Both the position numbers and the translations under genes were made by a program. Below are positions 25,235-33,561 of a stretch of 64,000 nt of DNA, piece by piece. The DNA lies in assembly GCF_015354345.1 (NCBI RefSeq), contig NZ_JADKYS010000002.1, forward strand, positions 310,001 through 374,000, in the 5' to 3' direction. The notes beneath the pieces are model-generated. The model searched no databases, had not been told where the DNA came from, and saw only the letters and a program-made list of their open reading frames with translations. Numbering within the stretch: the first letter of the stretch is position 1; the number at the start of each line of letters is the position of its first letter. Source of the stretch: Methylophilus sp. 14. Lineage in GTDB: Bacteria > Pseudomonadota > Gammaproteobacteria > Burkholderiales > Methylophilaceae.

Positions 25235-25699
25235 ATGAAATCAGGCATTAAATTAATCGGTCTCAGCGCATTGCTGCTGTTGACCATCACGGGTTGCCAG
25301 GCGCAATCCAATTCTTCAAAAACCAAGGAATCTGCACAAATGTCTGCCAATGTGACTGAGTTACAAAAAATTGATACGGTGGTCGGATCTGGCCGTGAAG
25401 CCGAAGTGGGTTTTAACGTGACGGTGCACTACACTGGCTGGCTGTATGACGCCAGCAAAGAAGACCACAAAGGCCAGAAGTTTGACAGCAGTCTGGACCG
25501 TAATTCACCATTCAATTTCTTCTTAGGTGGTAGCCAGGTCATCGAGGGCTGGGATGTCGGTGTGCAAGGCATGAAAGTTGGCGGCAAGCGTACGCTGATT
25601 ATTCCTTCTGACATGGGCTACGGCGCGCGTGGGGCGGGTGGCGTGATTCCGCCAAATGCGGCCTTGGTGTTTGATGTTGAATTGCTGGGCGTGAAATAA
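25235..25699 (+). CDS. FKBP-type peptidyl-prolyl isomerase, lipoprotein
   Basis: A 154-residue protein with a lipoprotein signal (LLLLTITGC, lipidated Cys21), a Ser/Lys linker, then one FKBP domain: VHYTGWLYD, FDSSLDRNSPFNFFLG, VIEGWDVGVQGMKVGGKRTLIIPSDMGYG and IPPNAALVFDVELL. Active-site aromatic positions (Tyr, Trp, Phe) are kept, so it should be catalytically competent. Glu after the lipidated Cys is absent (Gln), favouring outer-membrane sorting. The ATG at 25235 is preceded by GGGAG. Role: folding help in the periplasm. Confidence 0.92.
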   Translation: MKSGIKLIGLSALLLLTITGCQAQSNSSKTKESAQMSANVTELQKIDTVVGSGREAEVGFNVTVHYTGWLYDASKEDHKGQKFDSSLDRNSPFNFFLGGSQVIEGWDVGVQGMKVGGKRTLIIPSDMGYGARGAGGVIPPNAALVFDVELLGVK

Positions 25700-25820
25700 A
25701 AATTCCCAGTTTCGTCGCCATACGTTGTTACAAGATTCAAAAATATCGCTTACATACTCAATGTATGCCGCGCGATCTTTTTGAACTTGCGCCTAGTCTG
25801 GCTTAGAAACTGAAAATTTT
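25700..25820. repeat. Imperfect intergenic palindrome (about 120 bp)
   Basis: The arms AAAATTCCCAGTTTCGTCGC...TTCAAAAATATCGC and (complement) GCGATCTTTTTGAA...GGCTTAGAAACTG...AAAATTTT pair across a centre at CATAC-TCAAT-GTATG (25753-25768). It lies between the FKBP and OsmC genes, starts at the FKBP stop and is followed by a GC-rich inverted repeat (GCCCG...CGGGT) with T5 near 25821-25846 that could terminate transcription. Only one copy is seen in this window. Confidence 0.6.
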
Positions 25821-25868
25821 GCCCGTCGTTGGCGGGTACGTTTTTATACTTGTGAAATGAGAGACTAA

Positions 25869-26294
25869 ATGCAAGTCCAAGTGAAATGGATAGATGGTGT
25901 CAGTTTTGTCGGTGAGTCAGAAACTGGCCATGCTGTAGTGCTTGATGGCGCACCTGAAAATGGTGGCCGCAATATTGGCATGCGCCCGATGGAAATGCTG
26001 CTCATAGGTATGGGGGCGTGTACTTCGTTTGACGTGGTCACTATCCTTAAAAAGTCCCGTCAGCCGATTGTCGATTGCGTGGCCGAAATCAGCGCCGAGC
26101 GTGCAGATACTGTGCCTAAAGTGTTTACCAAGATCCATGTGCATTTTGTCGTCACGGGAGAGGGTTTGAATGAGACGCAGGTAGAGCGCGCGGTTAAGCT
26201 TTCCGCTGAGAAATATTGCTCGGCCAGCATCATGCTGCAAAAGGCGTGCGAGATTACGCACGGCTATGAAATCAAAGCGCCAAGCTTTGATTAA
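25869..26294 (+). CDS. yhfA: OsmC family protein (YhfA-like)
   Basis: A 141-residue OsmC/Ohr-fold protein close to E. coli YhfA. The two redox cysteines are Cys51 (GMGACTSFDVV) and Cys117 (AEKYCSASIML), placed as in the family, where they reduce organic hydroperoxides with lipoylated or thiol donors. The YhfA subgroup has no defined substrate. Subgroup blocks are VKWIDGVSFVGES, MEMLLIGMGAC and ERAVKLSAEKYCS. It is followed after 11 bases by a VOC gene with its own ribosome site, so the pair is probably an operon. Confidence 0.9.
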   Translation: MQVQVKWIDGVSFVGESETGHAVVLDGAPENGGRNIGMRPMEMLLIGMGACTSFDVVTILKKSRQPIVDCVAEISAERADTVPKVFTKIHVHFVVTGEGLNETQVERAVKLSAEKYCSASIMLQKACEITHGYEIKAPSFD

Positions 26295-26305
26295 CGGAGA
26301 CACGC

Positions 26306-26710
26306 ATGAGTATTCCTAAGGGCATGATAGGTATCCGCCATGTGGCGTTGTTTATCAAAGAGCTAGAATCTGCGGTTGATTTTTATACGCGGATTGTCGG
26401 CATGCAGATTGAATGGCAGCCTGATCCAGATAATGTGTATTTAACTAATCATGGCGATGTATTTGCCCTGCATCGCGTGGATTACAAAGCAGATCCGTTG
26501 CAGCGGCTGGACCATATTGGCTTTGTGCTGACCGATGCACAGGCCGTGGATGACTGGTATGCACACATGGTTGCCCATGATGTGCGCATTACCGAGGCGC
26601 CGAAAAGTCACCGCGATGGTTCGCGTGGATTTTATTGCCTGGACAGCGTAGGCCATTTGCTGGAGTTTATTTATCACCCGCCGATTGCCCGCCATTTGCA
26701 AAGTGAGTGA
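26306..26710 (+). CDS. VOC (glyoxalase/dioxygenase fold) family protein
   Basis: A 134-residue vicinal-oxygen-chelate protein with paired beta-alpha-beta-beta-beta modules. Metal-ligand candidates are His13 (IGIRHVALFI), His in LDHIGFVL and Glu in GHLLEFIYH, the usual His-His-Glu set. Glyoxalase-like chemistry or ring-cleaving activity cannot be told apart by sequence. ACGGAGA precedes the ATG. It follows the OsmC gene closely; a shared role in removing reactive compounds is an inference. Confidence 0.85.
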   Translation: MSIPKGMIGIRHVALFIKELESAVDFYTRIVGMQIEWQPDPDNVYLTNHGDVFALHRVDYKADPLQRLDHIGFVLTDAQAVDDWYAHMVAHDVRITEAPKSHRDGSRGFYCLDSVGHLLEFIYHPPIARHLQSE

Positions 26711-26732
26711 TGTGGTTGAATCATAAAAAAAG

Positions 26733-26763
26733 AAAAAGCCTCCAGTTTATGGAGGCTTTTTTA
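26733..26763. terminator. Bidirectional terminator
   Basis: AAAAAGCCTCC-AGTTTA-TGGAGGCTTTTTT: a strong hairpin with A tract before and T tract after, serving both the plus-strand VOC gene and the minus-strand gene ending at 26778. Confidence 0.9.
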
Positions 26764-26777
26764 TTGCTGACGTTTGC

Positions 26778-27095
26778 TTACTCAGTAATTAATTTGATTG
26801 AAAGCGTTTGCTCTTTATCCAGCACATTCAGCAAGCGGTCAATATTGGGGTGTTTACCCGGATGGTCTTCGGCATCCTCGGTATGTTCAGCGTAAAGGGC
26901 TAAGCCTTCTACCGCCGCATCGGTATTAATTTCACCAAATACTTTAAACAGGTGATGATAGACCTTGATAGAGCCTTGGGTGCCTGGCTTGTTTTCAAGC
27001 ACACCAGCAGGCTGATTGTTTTCATCATACAGTTCAATGCGTTTCACGTGATCGGCATTGTCCAGTGCGAGAAGGTTGTCACTAAATTTTTGCAT
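26778..27095 (-). CDS. Conserved hypothetical protein (probably DUF2322)
   Basis: A 105-residue soluble acidic protein without signal or membrane segment. Its pattern (MQKFSDNLLALDNADHVKRIEL, PGTQGSIKVYHHLF, GLALYAEHTEDAEDHPGKHPNIDRLL) matches, as I recall it, the DUF2322 family of beta- and gammaproteobacteria; no function is known. The HTEDA...HPGKHPN stretch is rich in His and acidic residues and could bind a metal. It is followed by a bidirectional terminator and lies 25 bases after the coq7 stop on the same strand. Confidence 0.65.
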   Translation of the reverse strand: MQKFSDNLLALDNADHVKRIELYDENNQPAGVLENKPGTQGSIKVYHHLFKVFGEINTDAAVEGLALYAEHTEDAEDHPGKHPNIDRLLNVLDKEQTLSIKLITE

Positions 27096-27120
27096 GGTTG
27101 ACTCTAGGTTACTACAAATC

Positions 27121-27786
27121 TTACAAGCGATACGCTGTACGCGTCATCACTTTTGAGGCCAGTCGCATCGCCAGTTTTACCGGGGTTGGCAGTGTTGCGC
27201 CACCCAAATGTTCGGCCGTCTCTGCGTGATGTTCCTCGTCTATTTTCATCTGCGACACAATGGCACGCGAAGCGTGGTCTTGTGCGGGCAATTCTTGCAA
27301 GTGGCTATGCAAGTGCGCAGCAACCTGATGTTCGGTTTCTGCCAAAAATCCCAGGTTCCATTTGTCGCCCAGCAAGCCTGCGGTGACACCCAGGCCAAAG
27401 CTGGCGCCAAACCACAGCGGGTTCAACAGGCTCTTGCGGCCGCCGAGTTCGTGAATGCGCTGTTCGCACCAGGCCAGATGGTCTACTTCTTCACGCGAGG
27501 CCTGTTTAAGCGCCTCTACATTGGCAGGGTCGCGCGACACCAAGGCCTGCCCGCTATACAAGGCCTGCGCACAGACTTCGCCCACATGATTGATGCGCAT
27601 GAGGGCGGCAGCATGTTTGCGCTCGCTGTCGGTTAGTGTGGCTTCATGTTTGGTATTAGCGTCACTAAGCGTGTCAGCCGCAGGGTAGGGGCGGCTGGCA
27701 ATGGCCGGACTAAACACTGTACGCAAGCCCATATCCAGCACGTGTATGGCTTTGTCCAGGCTTAGTGGCGGTCGTGTCAACATCAT
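27121..27786 (-). CDS. coq7: Demethoxyubiquinone hydroxylase Coq7
   Basis: A 221-residue di-iron carboxylate protein that performs the late ring hydroxylation of ubiquinone synthesis in many beta- and alphaproteobacteria (in place of UbiF). Metal ligands are visible as [33 protein letters not shown] and DEEHHAETA, i.e. duplicated Glu/ExxH motifs. GGGAG lies just before tandem ATGs at 27786 and 27783; spacing favours the second. It lies 54 bases after ctpA on the same strand. Confidence 0.93.
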   Translation of the reverse strand: MMLTRPPLSLDKAIHVLDMGLRTVFSPAIASRPYPAADTLSDANTKHEATLTDSERKHAAALMRINHVGEVCAQALYSGQALVSRDPANVEALKQASREEVDHLAWCEQRIHELGGRKSLLNPLWFGASFGLGVTAGLLGDKWNLGFLAETEHQVAAHLHSHLQELPAQDHASRAIVSQMKIDEEHHAETAEHLGGATLPTPVKLAMRLASKVMTRTAYRL

Positions 27787-27840
27787 TCGCTCCCTGTGTA
27801 TCCCGGCGGCAGCTGGTCGGCTGCGCAAACCGGGGCGGTG

Positions 27841-29268
27841 TTATGGCTTGGCGGTGCTTACTTTAGCCGGTTCTTGTGCTTTTTGCACTGGCAGGCCTTT
27901 AAGCAAGTTCATGGCTTGCGTAAACTGGAAGTCATCTTTGCTGGCAGGCTCAATCGGGCCGCGTGTTTCAGCATGCTTCTCTTCTTTCAGTTTTTCAGCC
28001 GCAGCACGTGCTTTTGCTTCATCCGCTGCTTTACTGTCTGCATTGCCTTTAGCATCGGTCGGGTTAGACAGGTGACGTTTCAGGTCGGCTTCGTGCAAGC
28101 TCAGGCTTGGGTCAGAGCCGTCATCTACGGTCACATCCGGCACGATCCCTTTGGCCTGGATAGAGCGCCCATTTGGCGTAAAGTAACGCGCAGTAGTCAG
28201 CTTGATCGCACTGCCGTTGTTCATCGGCAAGATGGTTTGCACTGAGCCTTTACCAAAGCTCTGGATGCCCATGATGGTCGCGCGTTTGTGATCTTGCAAT
28301 GCACCGGCCACAATTTCGGATGCTGAAGCTGAGCCTGCGTTGATCAACACCACAATAGGCACAGACTTGTACTCTTCAGGCAGGTCTTTCAGGTAGTCTG
28401 ATTTGCCGCGGCGTGCGTAATCCATCGGTGTTGCATTTAAACGCATTTTTGAATCCACCACACGGCCTTCTGTATAAACGACCAGGTCATCTTTAGGCAG
28501 GAAAGCCGCAGACACGCCCACAGCCGCATCGAGCAAGCCACCTGGGTTGTTGCGCAGGTCCAGTACCAAACCTTTGAGTGGTTTTTTGTTTTCAGCCAGC
28601 AGCGATTTCAGGGCTTTGGCCAGGTCTTCACCCGTACGTTCCTGGAACTGGGTAATACGGACATAGCCGTAATCCTGTTCAATCCATTTGTTTTTTACGC
28701 TTTGTGATTTGATAATGGCGCGGGTCAGTGTGAATGTGAGTGGTTTGTCCTCACCTTTACGAATCACCGTCAATACGATTTTGGTGTCCGGTGTGCCACG
28801 CATGCGTTTTACGGCATCATTCAAGGTCAGGCCGCGTACCTGGGTGTCGTCCAGTTTCATGATCAGGTCGCCAGATTTGAGGCCTGCTTTGTAGGCTGGG
28901 CTGTCTTCAATCGGGGTGACCACTTTGACCAGGCCGTCTTCCATTGCGACTTCAATGCCTAAGCCGCCAAATTCACCTTGTGTGCCAGCCTGCAGCTCTT
29001 TGTAAGCGTCGGCGTCCATAAAGGTGGAGTGTGGATCCAGGCCTTGCAACATGCCGGACAAGGCTTCGTTAATCAGTTTTTTGTCTTCAACCGGCTCAAC
29101 GTAGTCAGATTTGACTTTAGCGAACACTTCGGCAAACACGCGCAGTTCGTCTATGGGCAGTTGCGACACGGAGGTTCTGTCTGCCCAGGCGGAAATGTTG
29201 ATGCTCACCAGGATACCTACAAATACGCCTGCACCCAGCAAGCTGAATTTTTCTAATTTGGAACGCAT
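27841..29268 (-). CDS. ctpA: C-terminal processing protease CtpA (S41A)
   Basis: A 475-residue periplasmic serine protease. An uncleaved or signal anchor (residues 8-28) is followed by a PDZ domain (GLGIEVAMEDG to GDLIMKLDDTQVRG) and the S41 core with catalytic Ser315 (AGSASASEI) and Lys340 (FGKGSVQT). The C-terminal 90 residues are low-complexity, Ala/Lys-rich (a probable coiled coil) and typical of betaproteobacterial CtpA. It cleaves C-terminal tails, often of cell-wall hydrolases. It faces the SelW-like gene across a 174-base divergent promoter region. Confidence 0.93.
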   Translation of the reverse strand: MRSKLEKFSLLGAGVFVGILVSINISAWADRTSVSQLPIDELRVFAEVFAKVKSDYVEPVEDKKLINEALSGMLQGLDPHSTFMDADAYKELQAGTQGEFGGLGIEVAMEDGLVKVVTPIEDSPAYKAGLKSGDLIMKLDDTQVRGLTLNDAVKRMRGTPDTKIVLTVIRKGEDKPLTFTLTRAIIKSQSVKNKWIEQDYGYVRITQFQERTGEDLAKALKSLLAENKKPLKGLVLDLRNNPGGLLDAAVGVSAAFLPKDDLVVYTEGRVVDSKMRLNATPMDYARRGKSDYLKDLPEEYKSVPIVVLINAGSASASEIVAGALQDHKRATIMGIQSFGKGSVQTILPMNNGSAIKLTTARYFTPNGRSIQAKGIVPDVTVDDGSDPSLSLHEADLKRHLSNPTDAKGNADSKAADEAKARAAAEKLKEEKHAETRGPIEPASKDDFQFTQAMNLLKGLPVQKAQEPAKVSTAKP

Positions 29269-29442
29269 ACCATGCCTTGTGTGATCAATTTAAGCGAAGA
29301 ATATTACTTTAATAAGAGTCAAGTTGCATCTGTTGATGACAGCCTGTTTGCAGAGAGTGGACAGAACGCTGTTAAGTTCATTTTCCGCTATTTCAATAAA
29401 ATTGACTATACTCTTCACGCAAATAAATGTTTAGAGTGAAAT

Positions 29443-29739
29443 ATGCAAAAGCCTATCGTAGAAATTGAGTTTTGTACACAGTGCCGTTGGTTGTTGCGCG
29501 CCGCCTGGCTGGCGCAGGAGTTGCTGACGACGTTTGATGGCGATTTAAAGTCGGTCAATCTGGTGCCTGGCACTGGCGGGATTCTTGAAGTGCGGTGCGA
29601 TGGTGCCGTGATTTTCTCACGTAAAGAAGCAGGGCGGTTTCCTGAGTCCAAAGAGTTAAAGCAGTTGATTCGTGACCTGATTGATCCAGAACGTTCTCTG
29701 GGCCATAGTGATACGCCAGTCAAAGGCGCAGGGGAGTAA
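29443..29739 (+). CDS. SelT/SelW/SelH (Rdx) family thioredoxin-fold protein
   Basis: A 98-residue protein of the Rdx family. The redox motif Cys11-Thr-Gln-Cys14 (EFCTQCRWLLRAAW) stands where animal SelW carries Cys-x-x-Sec. The GTGGILEVRCDGAVIFSRKEAGRFPESKELK block with strand-turn-strand and the conserved Gly pair completes the fold. No selenocysteine (TGA) is used. A probable -10 element TATACT lies near 29408-29413, and GAGTGA precedes the ATG. Likely a cytoplasmic thiol-redox protein. Confidence 0.88.
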   Translation: MQKPIVEIEFCTQCRWLLRAAWLAQELLTTFDGDLKSVNLVPGTGGILEVRCDGAVIFSRKEAGRFPESKELKQLIRDLIDPERSLGHSDTPVKGAGE

Positions 29740-29761
29740 GTGTTTGTGTGACGTGGCGACG

Positions 29762-30316
29762 TTATTTTGACGCTTCGACTTCCAGCCGTTTGGCGCCGTT
29801 GTAGCGTGTGCTCCAGTAGCGTTCGTCCATGTTTTCGATGCGGACTTTAGCGCCTGCCCTGGGGGCGTGGATAAACTGATTGTTGCCGACATAAATGCCC
29901 ACATGCGAAAACGCTGATTTTAAGGTATTGAAAAATACCAGGTCGCCGGGTTGTAGTTCTTCACGTTTAACCGTATTGCCCATTTCGCTAATGGTGCGAG
30001 CAGAAGGTGGCAGCGAAATTTGAGCGGCGTGTTTAAACACGTATTGCACAAAGCCGCTGCAATCAAAGCCGGTTTCCGGGCTGCGGCCACCGTATTTATA
30101 GTCGACGCCGGTCAGGCTCAAGGCGCGAATCATGATTTCTTCGACTTTTTCTGACCAAGAGCCCGCAATGCCGGACTGGCTTTCCATCACTTGCTCTTGT
30201 GAGTAACTGTAGGCGTTTTGCCAGCGCTTATCATCGCCGGGTGCGGCGACGCTTTTACATTGGCATAACAACGCGCTGACTAGTAAAGCAGCCAGCCGAA
30301 TAAACGATTTATTCAT
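29762..30316 (-). CDS. NlpC/P60 family cell-wall endopeptidase
   Basis: A 184-residue secreted peptidoglycan hydrolase. The N-terminus (NKSFIRLAALLVSALLCQC) is a signal peptide; LLCQC is a poor lipobox, so lipid attachment is doubtful. The catalytic triad is Cys86 (FDCSGFVQYVF), His138 (SHVGIYVG) and His150 (FIHAPRAG), as in Spr/MepS enzymes that cut the stem-peptide bond. The ATG at 30316 was chosen because upstream residues are not signal-like. It converges on the SelW-like gene with 22 bases between stops and no clear terminator. Confidence 0.9.
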   Translation of the reverse strand: MNKSFIRLAALLVSALLCQCKSVAAPGDDKRWQNAYSYSQEQVMESQSGIAGSWSEKVEEIMIRALSLTGVDYKYGGRSPETGFDCSGFVQYVFKHAAQISLPPSARTISEMGNTVKREELQPGDLVFFNTLKSAFSHVGIYVGNNQFIHAPRAGAKVRIENMDERYWSTRYNGAKRLEVEASK

Positions 30317-30501
30317 CACAATCAAGGGCTTGGAGAAAAGGGTTTTTGATGACACAGAAGTGACTACGGCCTAAACCTTGCCATACTTTAACAACATGCG
30401 CAAGTTTTTTGGGCTTTTTTAATCCGTTTCTGCCGCCATGCACCCACGCATTTATTGAAAAAGCCTGTCTGATTTATGGTGGCTCGTGGGATAATTCATG
30501 C

Positions 30502-32454
30502 ATGTCTTTATCGCAGCAAGTCAGTTCCGTATTTTCAGAAAATGGGCCTCTCGCTCAGGCCATGCCTGCTTTCCGTAGCCGTCCGCAACAGCAGGAAATG
30601 GCGCAGGCGATTGCAGAGGCCATCGAACAGCAGCAGCAATTAGTGGCTGAGGCGGGCACCGGCACCGGTAAAACCTATGCTTACCTGGTGCCTGCCTTAT
30701 TGTCTGGCGGTAAGGTGATTATTTCTACCGGCACCAAAACGCTGCAAGACCAGCTCTACCAGCGCGACCTGCCTGCGATCCGGGCAGCGTTAAAAGTGCC
30801 AGTGTCTGTGGCTATGCTCAAAGGCCGCGCCAACTACATTTGCCACTATCATTTGCAACGTGCCAGCCAGGAAGGCCGCTTTCAGTCGCGCGAAGATGCG
30901 CAATATATTCCTATTTTGCAAACCTTTGCCGAACACAGCCTGACAGGCGATAAAGCCGAGCTGGTCGAGGTGCCAGAGCAAGCCACCGTGTGGCAGCAAG
31001 TGACCTCCACGCGTGATAACTGCGTGGGCCAGGATTGCCAGTTTTATAAGCAATGTTTTGTGATGGAGGCACGTAAGCAGGCCTTGGCTGCCGATGTGGT
31101 GGTGGTCAACCATCACCTATTTTTTGCCGACGTGATGCTGCGCGACGAAGGCGTGGCCGAGCTGTTGCCGAGTGCCAATACCGTGGTGTTTGACGAAGCG
31201 CACCAACTGCCGGAAGTGGCGGGGCTGTTTTTTGGCGAAGATATTTCTACCTCACAATTGATGGACCTGGCACGCGATAGCCAGATGGCTTACTTGACGC
31301 TGGCCAAAGATTGCGTGCCGCTGGGTGAAGCCGTGCCGCCGCTGGAGAAAGCCTGCCGTGATTTCAGGTTGGTCTTCCAGTTTGAAGGGTCGCGCATGCC
31401 GGTGCAAAAGGCGCAGGCATTAAAAAATTTTGATTCTGCCTATCAGCACCTGCTGGAAACCTTGAGCGCCCTGACTGCGGTGCTCGAAACACAAGCCGGC
31501 CGCGACCCCTTGCTGGAAAAATGCTGGCAGCGTGGCGAAGCCTTGCTGGCGTTGCTGGAGGCCTGGTTAAAAGGCAACCATGCCAACCTGGTGCGCTGGG
31601 TGGAGGTGTTCAGCCAAAGCGTGCAACTGCACGCCACGCCGCTTAGTGTTGCTGATGGCTTTGGTAAACAGCTCAATGCCCAGCCACGCGCCTGGATTTT
31701 TACCTCGGCCACGCTGGCCGTTAAAAGTGACTTTACTCACTACCAAGGCCAGATGGGCTTGTTGGCCGCACAGACCAAGCATTGGCAAAGCCCTTTTGAC
31801 TATGGCCAGCAGGCTTTGCTCTACGTGCCCTCCGGCATGCCCGAGCCGAATAGCAGTGCCTACACGGCGGCAGTGGCGGCCATGAGTTTGCCGGTGTTGC
31901 AAGCCAGCCGCGGCCGGGCCTTTGTGTTATGTACCTCGCTCAAAGCCATGCGCGAAGTGCATGCGCTACTTAAGCAGGCATTTGAGGAGCAAGGCATGGA
32001 CTATCCGCTGCTCATGCAAGGCGAGAGTAATCGGACAGAGTTGCTGGATAGATTCCGTGCCCACGGCAACGCCGTGCTGGTGGGCTCGCAGAGCTTCTGG
32101 GAAGGGGTGGACGTGCGCGGCGAGGCTTTGTCCTGCGTGATTATCGACAAGTTGCCATTTGCGCCGCCAGACGACCCGGTGCTTTCTGCGCGCATCGAAA
32201 AAATGAACGCCGAAGGCAAAAATGCCTTTATGGACTATCAACTACCTTATGCTGTGATCACGCTCAAACAAGGTGCCGGGCGCCTGATTCGCGACGAGCA
32301 GGATTTTGGCGTGCTGATGATTTGTGATCCACGTCTGGTCGATAAACCTTACGGGCGACGTATCTGGCAAAGCCTGCCACCCTTCAGGCGCACCCGCGTG
32401 CAGCAAGAGGTGGATGACTTTTTTACTTACATCAATAACGCCCTGCAAGCATGA
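30502..32454 (+). CDS. yoaA: DinG-family ATP-dependent helicase (YoaA type)
   Basis: A 650-residue superfamily 2 helicase of the XPD/DinG group. Walker A is AGTGTGKT (residues 51-58); four cysteines expected to hold a 4Fe-4S cluster are Cys114, Cys174, Cys179 and Cys185; the DEAH box is at 231-234 (VVFDEAHQLPE). C-terminal motifs include LVGSQSFWEGVDVRGE and QGAGRLIRDEQDFG. YoaA in E. coli helps remove blocked 3' ends with the DNA polymerase III chi subunit. It overlaps arfB by four bases, suggesting coupled translation. Confidence 0.9.
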   Translation: MSLSQQVSSVFSENGPLAQAMPAFRSRPQQQEMAQAIAEAIEQQQQLVAEAGTGTGKTYAYLVPALLSGGKVIISTGTKTLQDQLYQRDLPAIRAALKVPVSVAMLKGRANYICHYHLQRASQEGRFQSREDAQYIPILQTFAEHSLTGDKAELVEVPEQATVWQQVTSTRDNCVGQDCQFYKQCFVMEARKQALAADVVVVNHHLFFADVMLRDEGVAELLPSANTVVFDEAHQLPEVAGLFFGEDISTSQLMDLARDSQMAYLTLAKDCVPLGEAVPPLEKACRDFRLVFQFEGSRMPVQKAQALKNFDSAYQHLLETLSALTAVLETQAGRDPLLEKCWQRGEALLALLEAWLKGNHANLVRWVEVFSQSVQLHATPLSVADGFGKQLNAQPRAWIFTSATLAVKSDFTHYQGQMGLLAAQTKHWQSPFDYGQQALLYVPSGMPEPNSSAYTAAVAAMSLPVLQASRGRAFVLCTSLKAMREVHALLKQAFEEQGMDYPLLMQGESNRTELLDRFRAHGNAVLVGSQSFWEGVDVRGEALSCVIIDKLPFAPPDDPVLSARIEKMNAEGKNAFMDYQLPYAVITLKQGAGRLIRDEQDFGVLMICDPRLVDKPYGRRIWQSLPPFRRTRVQQEVDDFFTYINNALQA

Positions 32455-32852
32455 TCACGATCGCCGCCCACGAATACACACTCACGGCCATCCGTGCGCA
32501 AGGGGCGGGTGGGCAAAACGTCAATAAAGTCTCTTCAGCCATCCATCTGCGCTTTGATATTCACAGCTCTAGCTTGAGTGACGTGGTCAAGGCCCGGTTG
32601 TTGCATAGCAAAGACCAGCGTATCACCGCAGAAGGTGTGCTGGTGATTAAAGCGCAGCAATACCGCACACAAGAAGCTAATAAGCGCGATGCGATTGCGC
32701 GGTTGCATGCGATTGTAGATGCCGCCAGTCATGTGCATGCGGTGCGTTATGCGACCAGGCCGACGCTGGCGTCTAAAAAACGTCGGGTGGCGGGGAAGTT
32801 GCAACGTGGGGTGGTGAAGCAGGGGCGGGGGAGAGTGGTTGGGGATGATTGA
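32451..32852 (+). CDS. arfB: Alternative ribosome-rescue factor ArfB
   Basis: A 133-residue peptidyl-tRNA hydrolase of the YaeJ/ICT1 class. It carries the release-factor motif Gly20-Gly21-Gln22 in GAGGQNVNKVSSAIHLRFD and a basic C-terminal tail (KKRRVAGKLQRGVVKQGRGR) that enters the empty mRNA channel of stalled ribosomes. Its start overlaps the helicase stop (ATGA). The palindromic element's conserved upstream module begins at its stop codon. Confidence 0.93.
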   Translation: MITIAAHEYTLTAIRAQGAGGQNVNKVSSAIHLRFDIHSSSLSDVVKARLLHSKDQRITAEGVLVIKAQQYRTQEANKRDAIARLHAIVDAASHVHAVRYATRPTLASKKRRVAGKLQRGVVKQGRGRVVGDD

Positions 32853-32946
32853 GAAGGTAATTCTTCGATTTCTTGGCTATATTCATCGTCAGAATTATCT
32901 GGTGGGGATTGATGCTCGCGCGGATTTTGTTGTTTGTTAGGTTACG
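32851..32946. repeat. Conserved upstream module of palindromic element, copy B
   Basis: GAGAAGGTAATTCTTCGATT (32851-32870), overlapping the arfB TGA stop, then GGGGATTGATGCTCGCGCGG (32904-32923) and TTGTTTGTTAGGTT (32929-32942) correspond block by block to sequences in front of copy C, and more loosely copy A. It belongs to the 709-base gene-free interval 32853-33561. Confidence 0.6.
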
Positions 32947-33488
32947 TTTCGCCCTTAGGCGAGTTACTTTTCTTTGCTTGCCCAAAGAACAAGTAACCAA
33001 AAGAAAGTGCACCCCAGCTTCCGCTTGATTCCTGCGTTGCTCGTCAAAATAAGCGGTCACGAAACTCAACCTAGTAGCTCACACAGAACGTGAGCTACTG
33101 CGGGATTCGAACAGTCGCTCCCTTCTTCCTTATTTTGTCTGCGCTACTCGGCGCGTCAGATGGGGACCCCGAACACCATACGACTGCAACCATCGATAAC
33201 TTTAATAAAAGAATCTGGTTTTTAACCGTCCAAATTGCTACGGTGCAAGTTTGGCGCGAATAATCCCATTCCATCACGCTGAGTAGCGGAGACAAAAATA
33301 AGAGTAGAGGGAGCGACTGTCTGAATCCCGCGGTGGCTTGCGTCTTTTGCAAGCTGCTAGGGCGAGTTTCGATGGACGCCCACTTTGTTGAGCAACGCAA
33401 GGGAGCCGCAGGCCGTGATGGCTGGGTGCCCTCTTTTTGGTTACTTTTTTGGGGCAAGCAAAAAAAGTAACTCGCCAACAAGGCGAAA
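32947..33488. repeat. Long palindromic structured element, copy B (about 542 bp)
   Basis: Same layout as copies A and C. Ends are inverted (TTTCGCCCTTAGGCGAGTTAC against the complement of AGTAACTCGCCAACAAGGCGAAA). Arm hairpins: GTTACTTTTCTTTG with CAAAGAA/AAGTAAC (from 32963), GTAGCTCAC/GTGAGCTAC with loop ACAGAAC (33074-33098), GTGGCTTGC/GCAAGCTGC with loop GTCTTTT (33333-33357) and GTTACTTTTTT/AAAAAAGTAAC near 33439-33473. The left-arm stem sequence is unlike that of copy A but pairs equally well. The central block CGTCAGATGGGGACCCCGAA begins at 33154. The element lies between convergent arfB and argJ. Confidence 0.85.
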
Positions 33489-33492
33489 TAAA

Positions 33493-33529
33493 AAAGCCAC
33501 TCAAACGACTAGGCGTCAAAGTGGCTTTT
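33493..33529 (-). terminator. Intrinsic terminator of argJ
   Basis: On the minus strand GAAAAGCCACTTTGA...TGAGTGGCTTTTTT forms a stem of about nine pairs followed by six T. It abuts the right end of palindromic element copy B and lies 33 bases after the argJ stop. Confidence 0.8.
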
Positions 33530-33561
33530 CAGTGATTTAAAGTAGGCTGGTTACTTGCGCA

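Noticed and set aside
32773-33069. Minus-strand open frame starting MSFVTAYFDEQRRNQAEAG, also present in copy C (50571-50768)
   Set aside because: The shared N-terminus arises only because the repeat DNA is shared; the frames diverge and read into arfB or lnt on the opposite strand. No ribosome site and no homology-like pattern.
33095-33150. tRNA T-arm-like sequence (GGGATTCGAAC) in palindromic element copies B and C
   Set aside because: No acceptor, D or anticodon arm can be formed around it, and copy A has GGGACTCAAAC instead. It is part of the arm below the variable hairpin.
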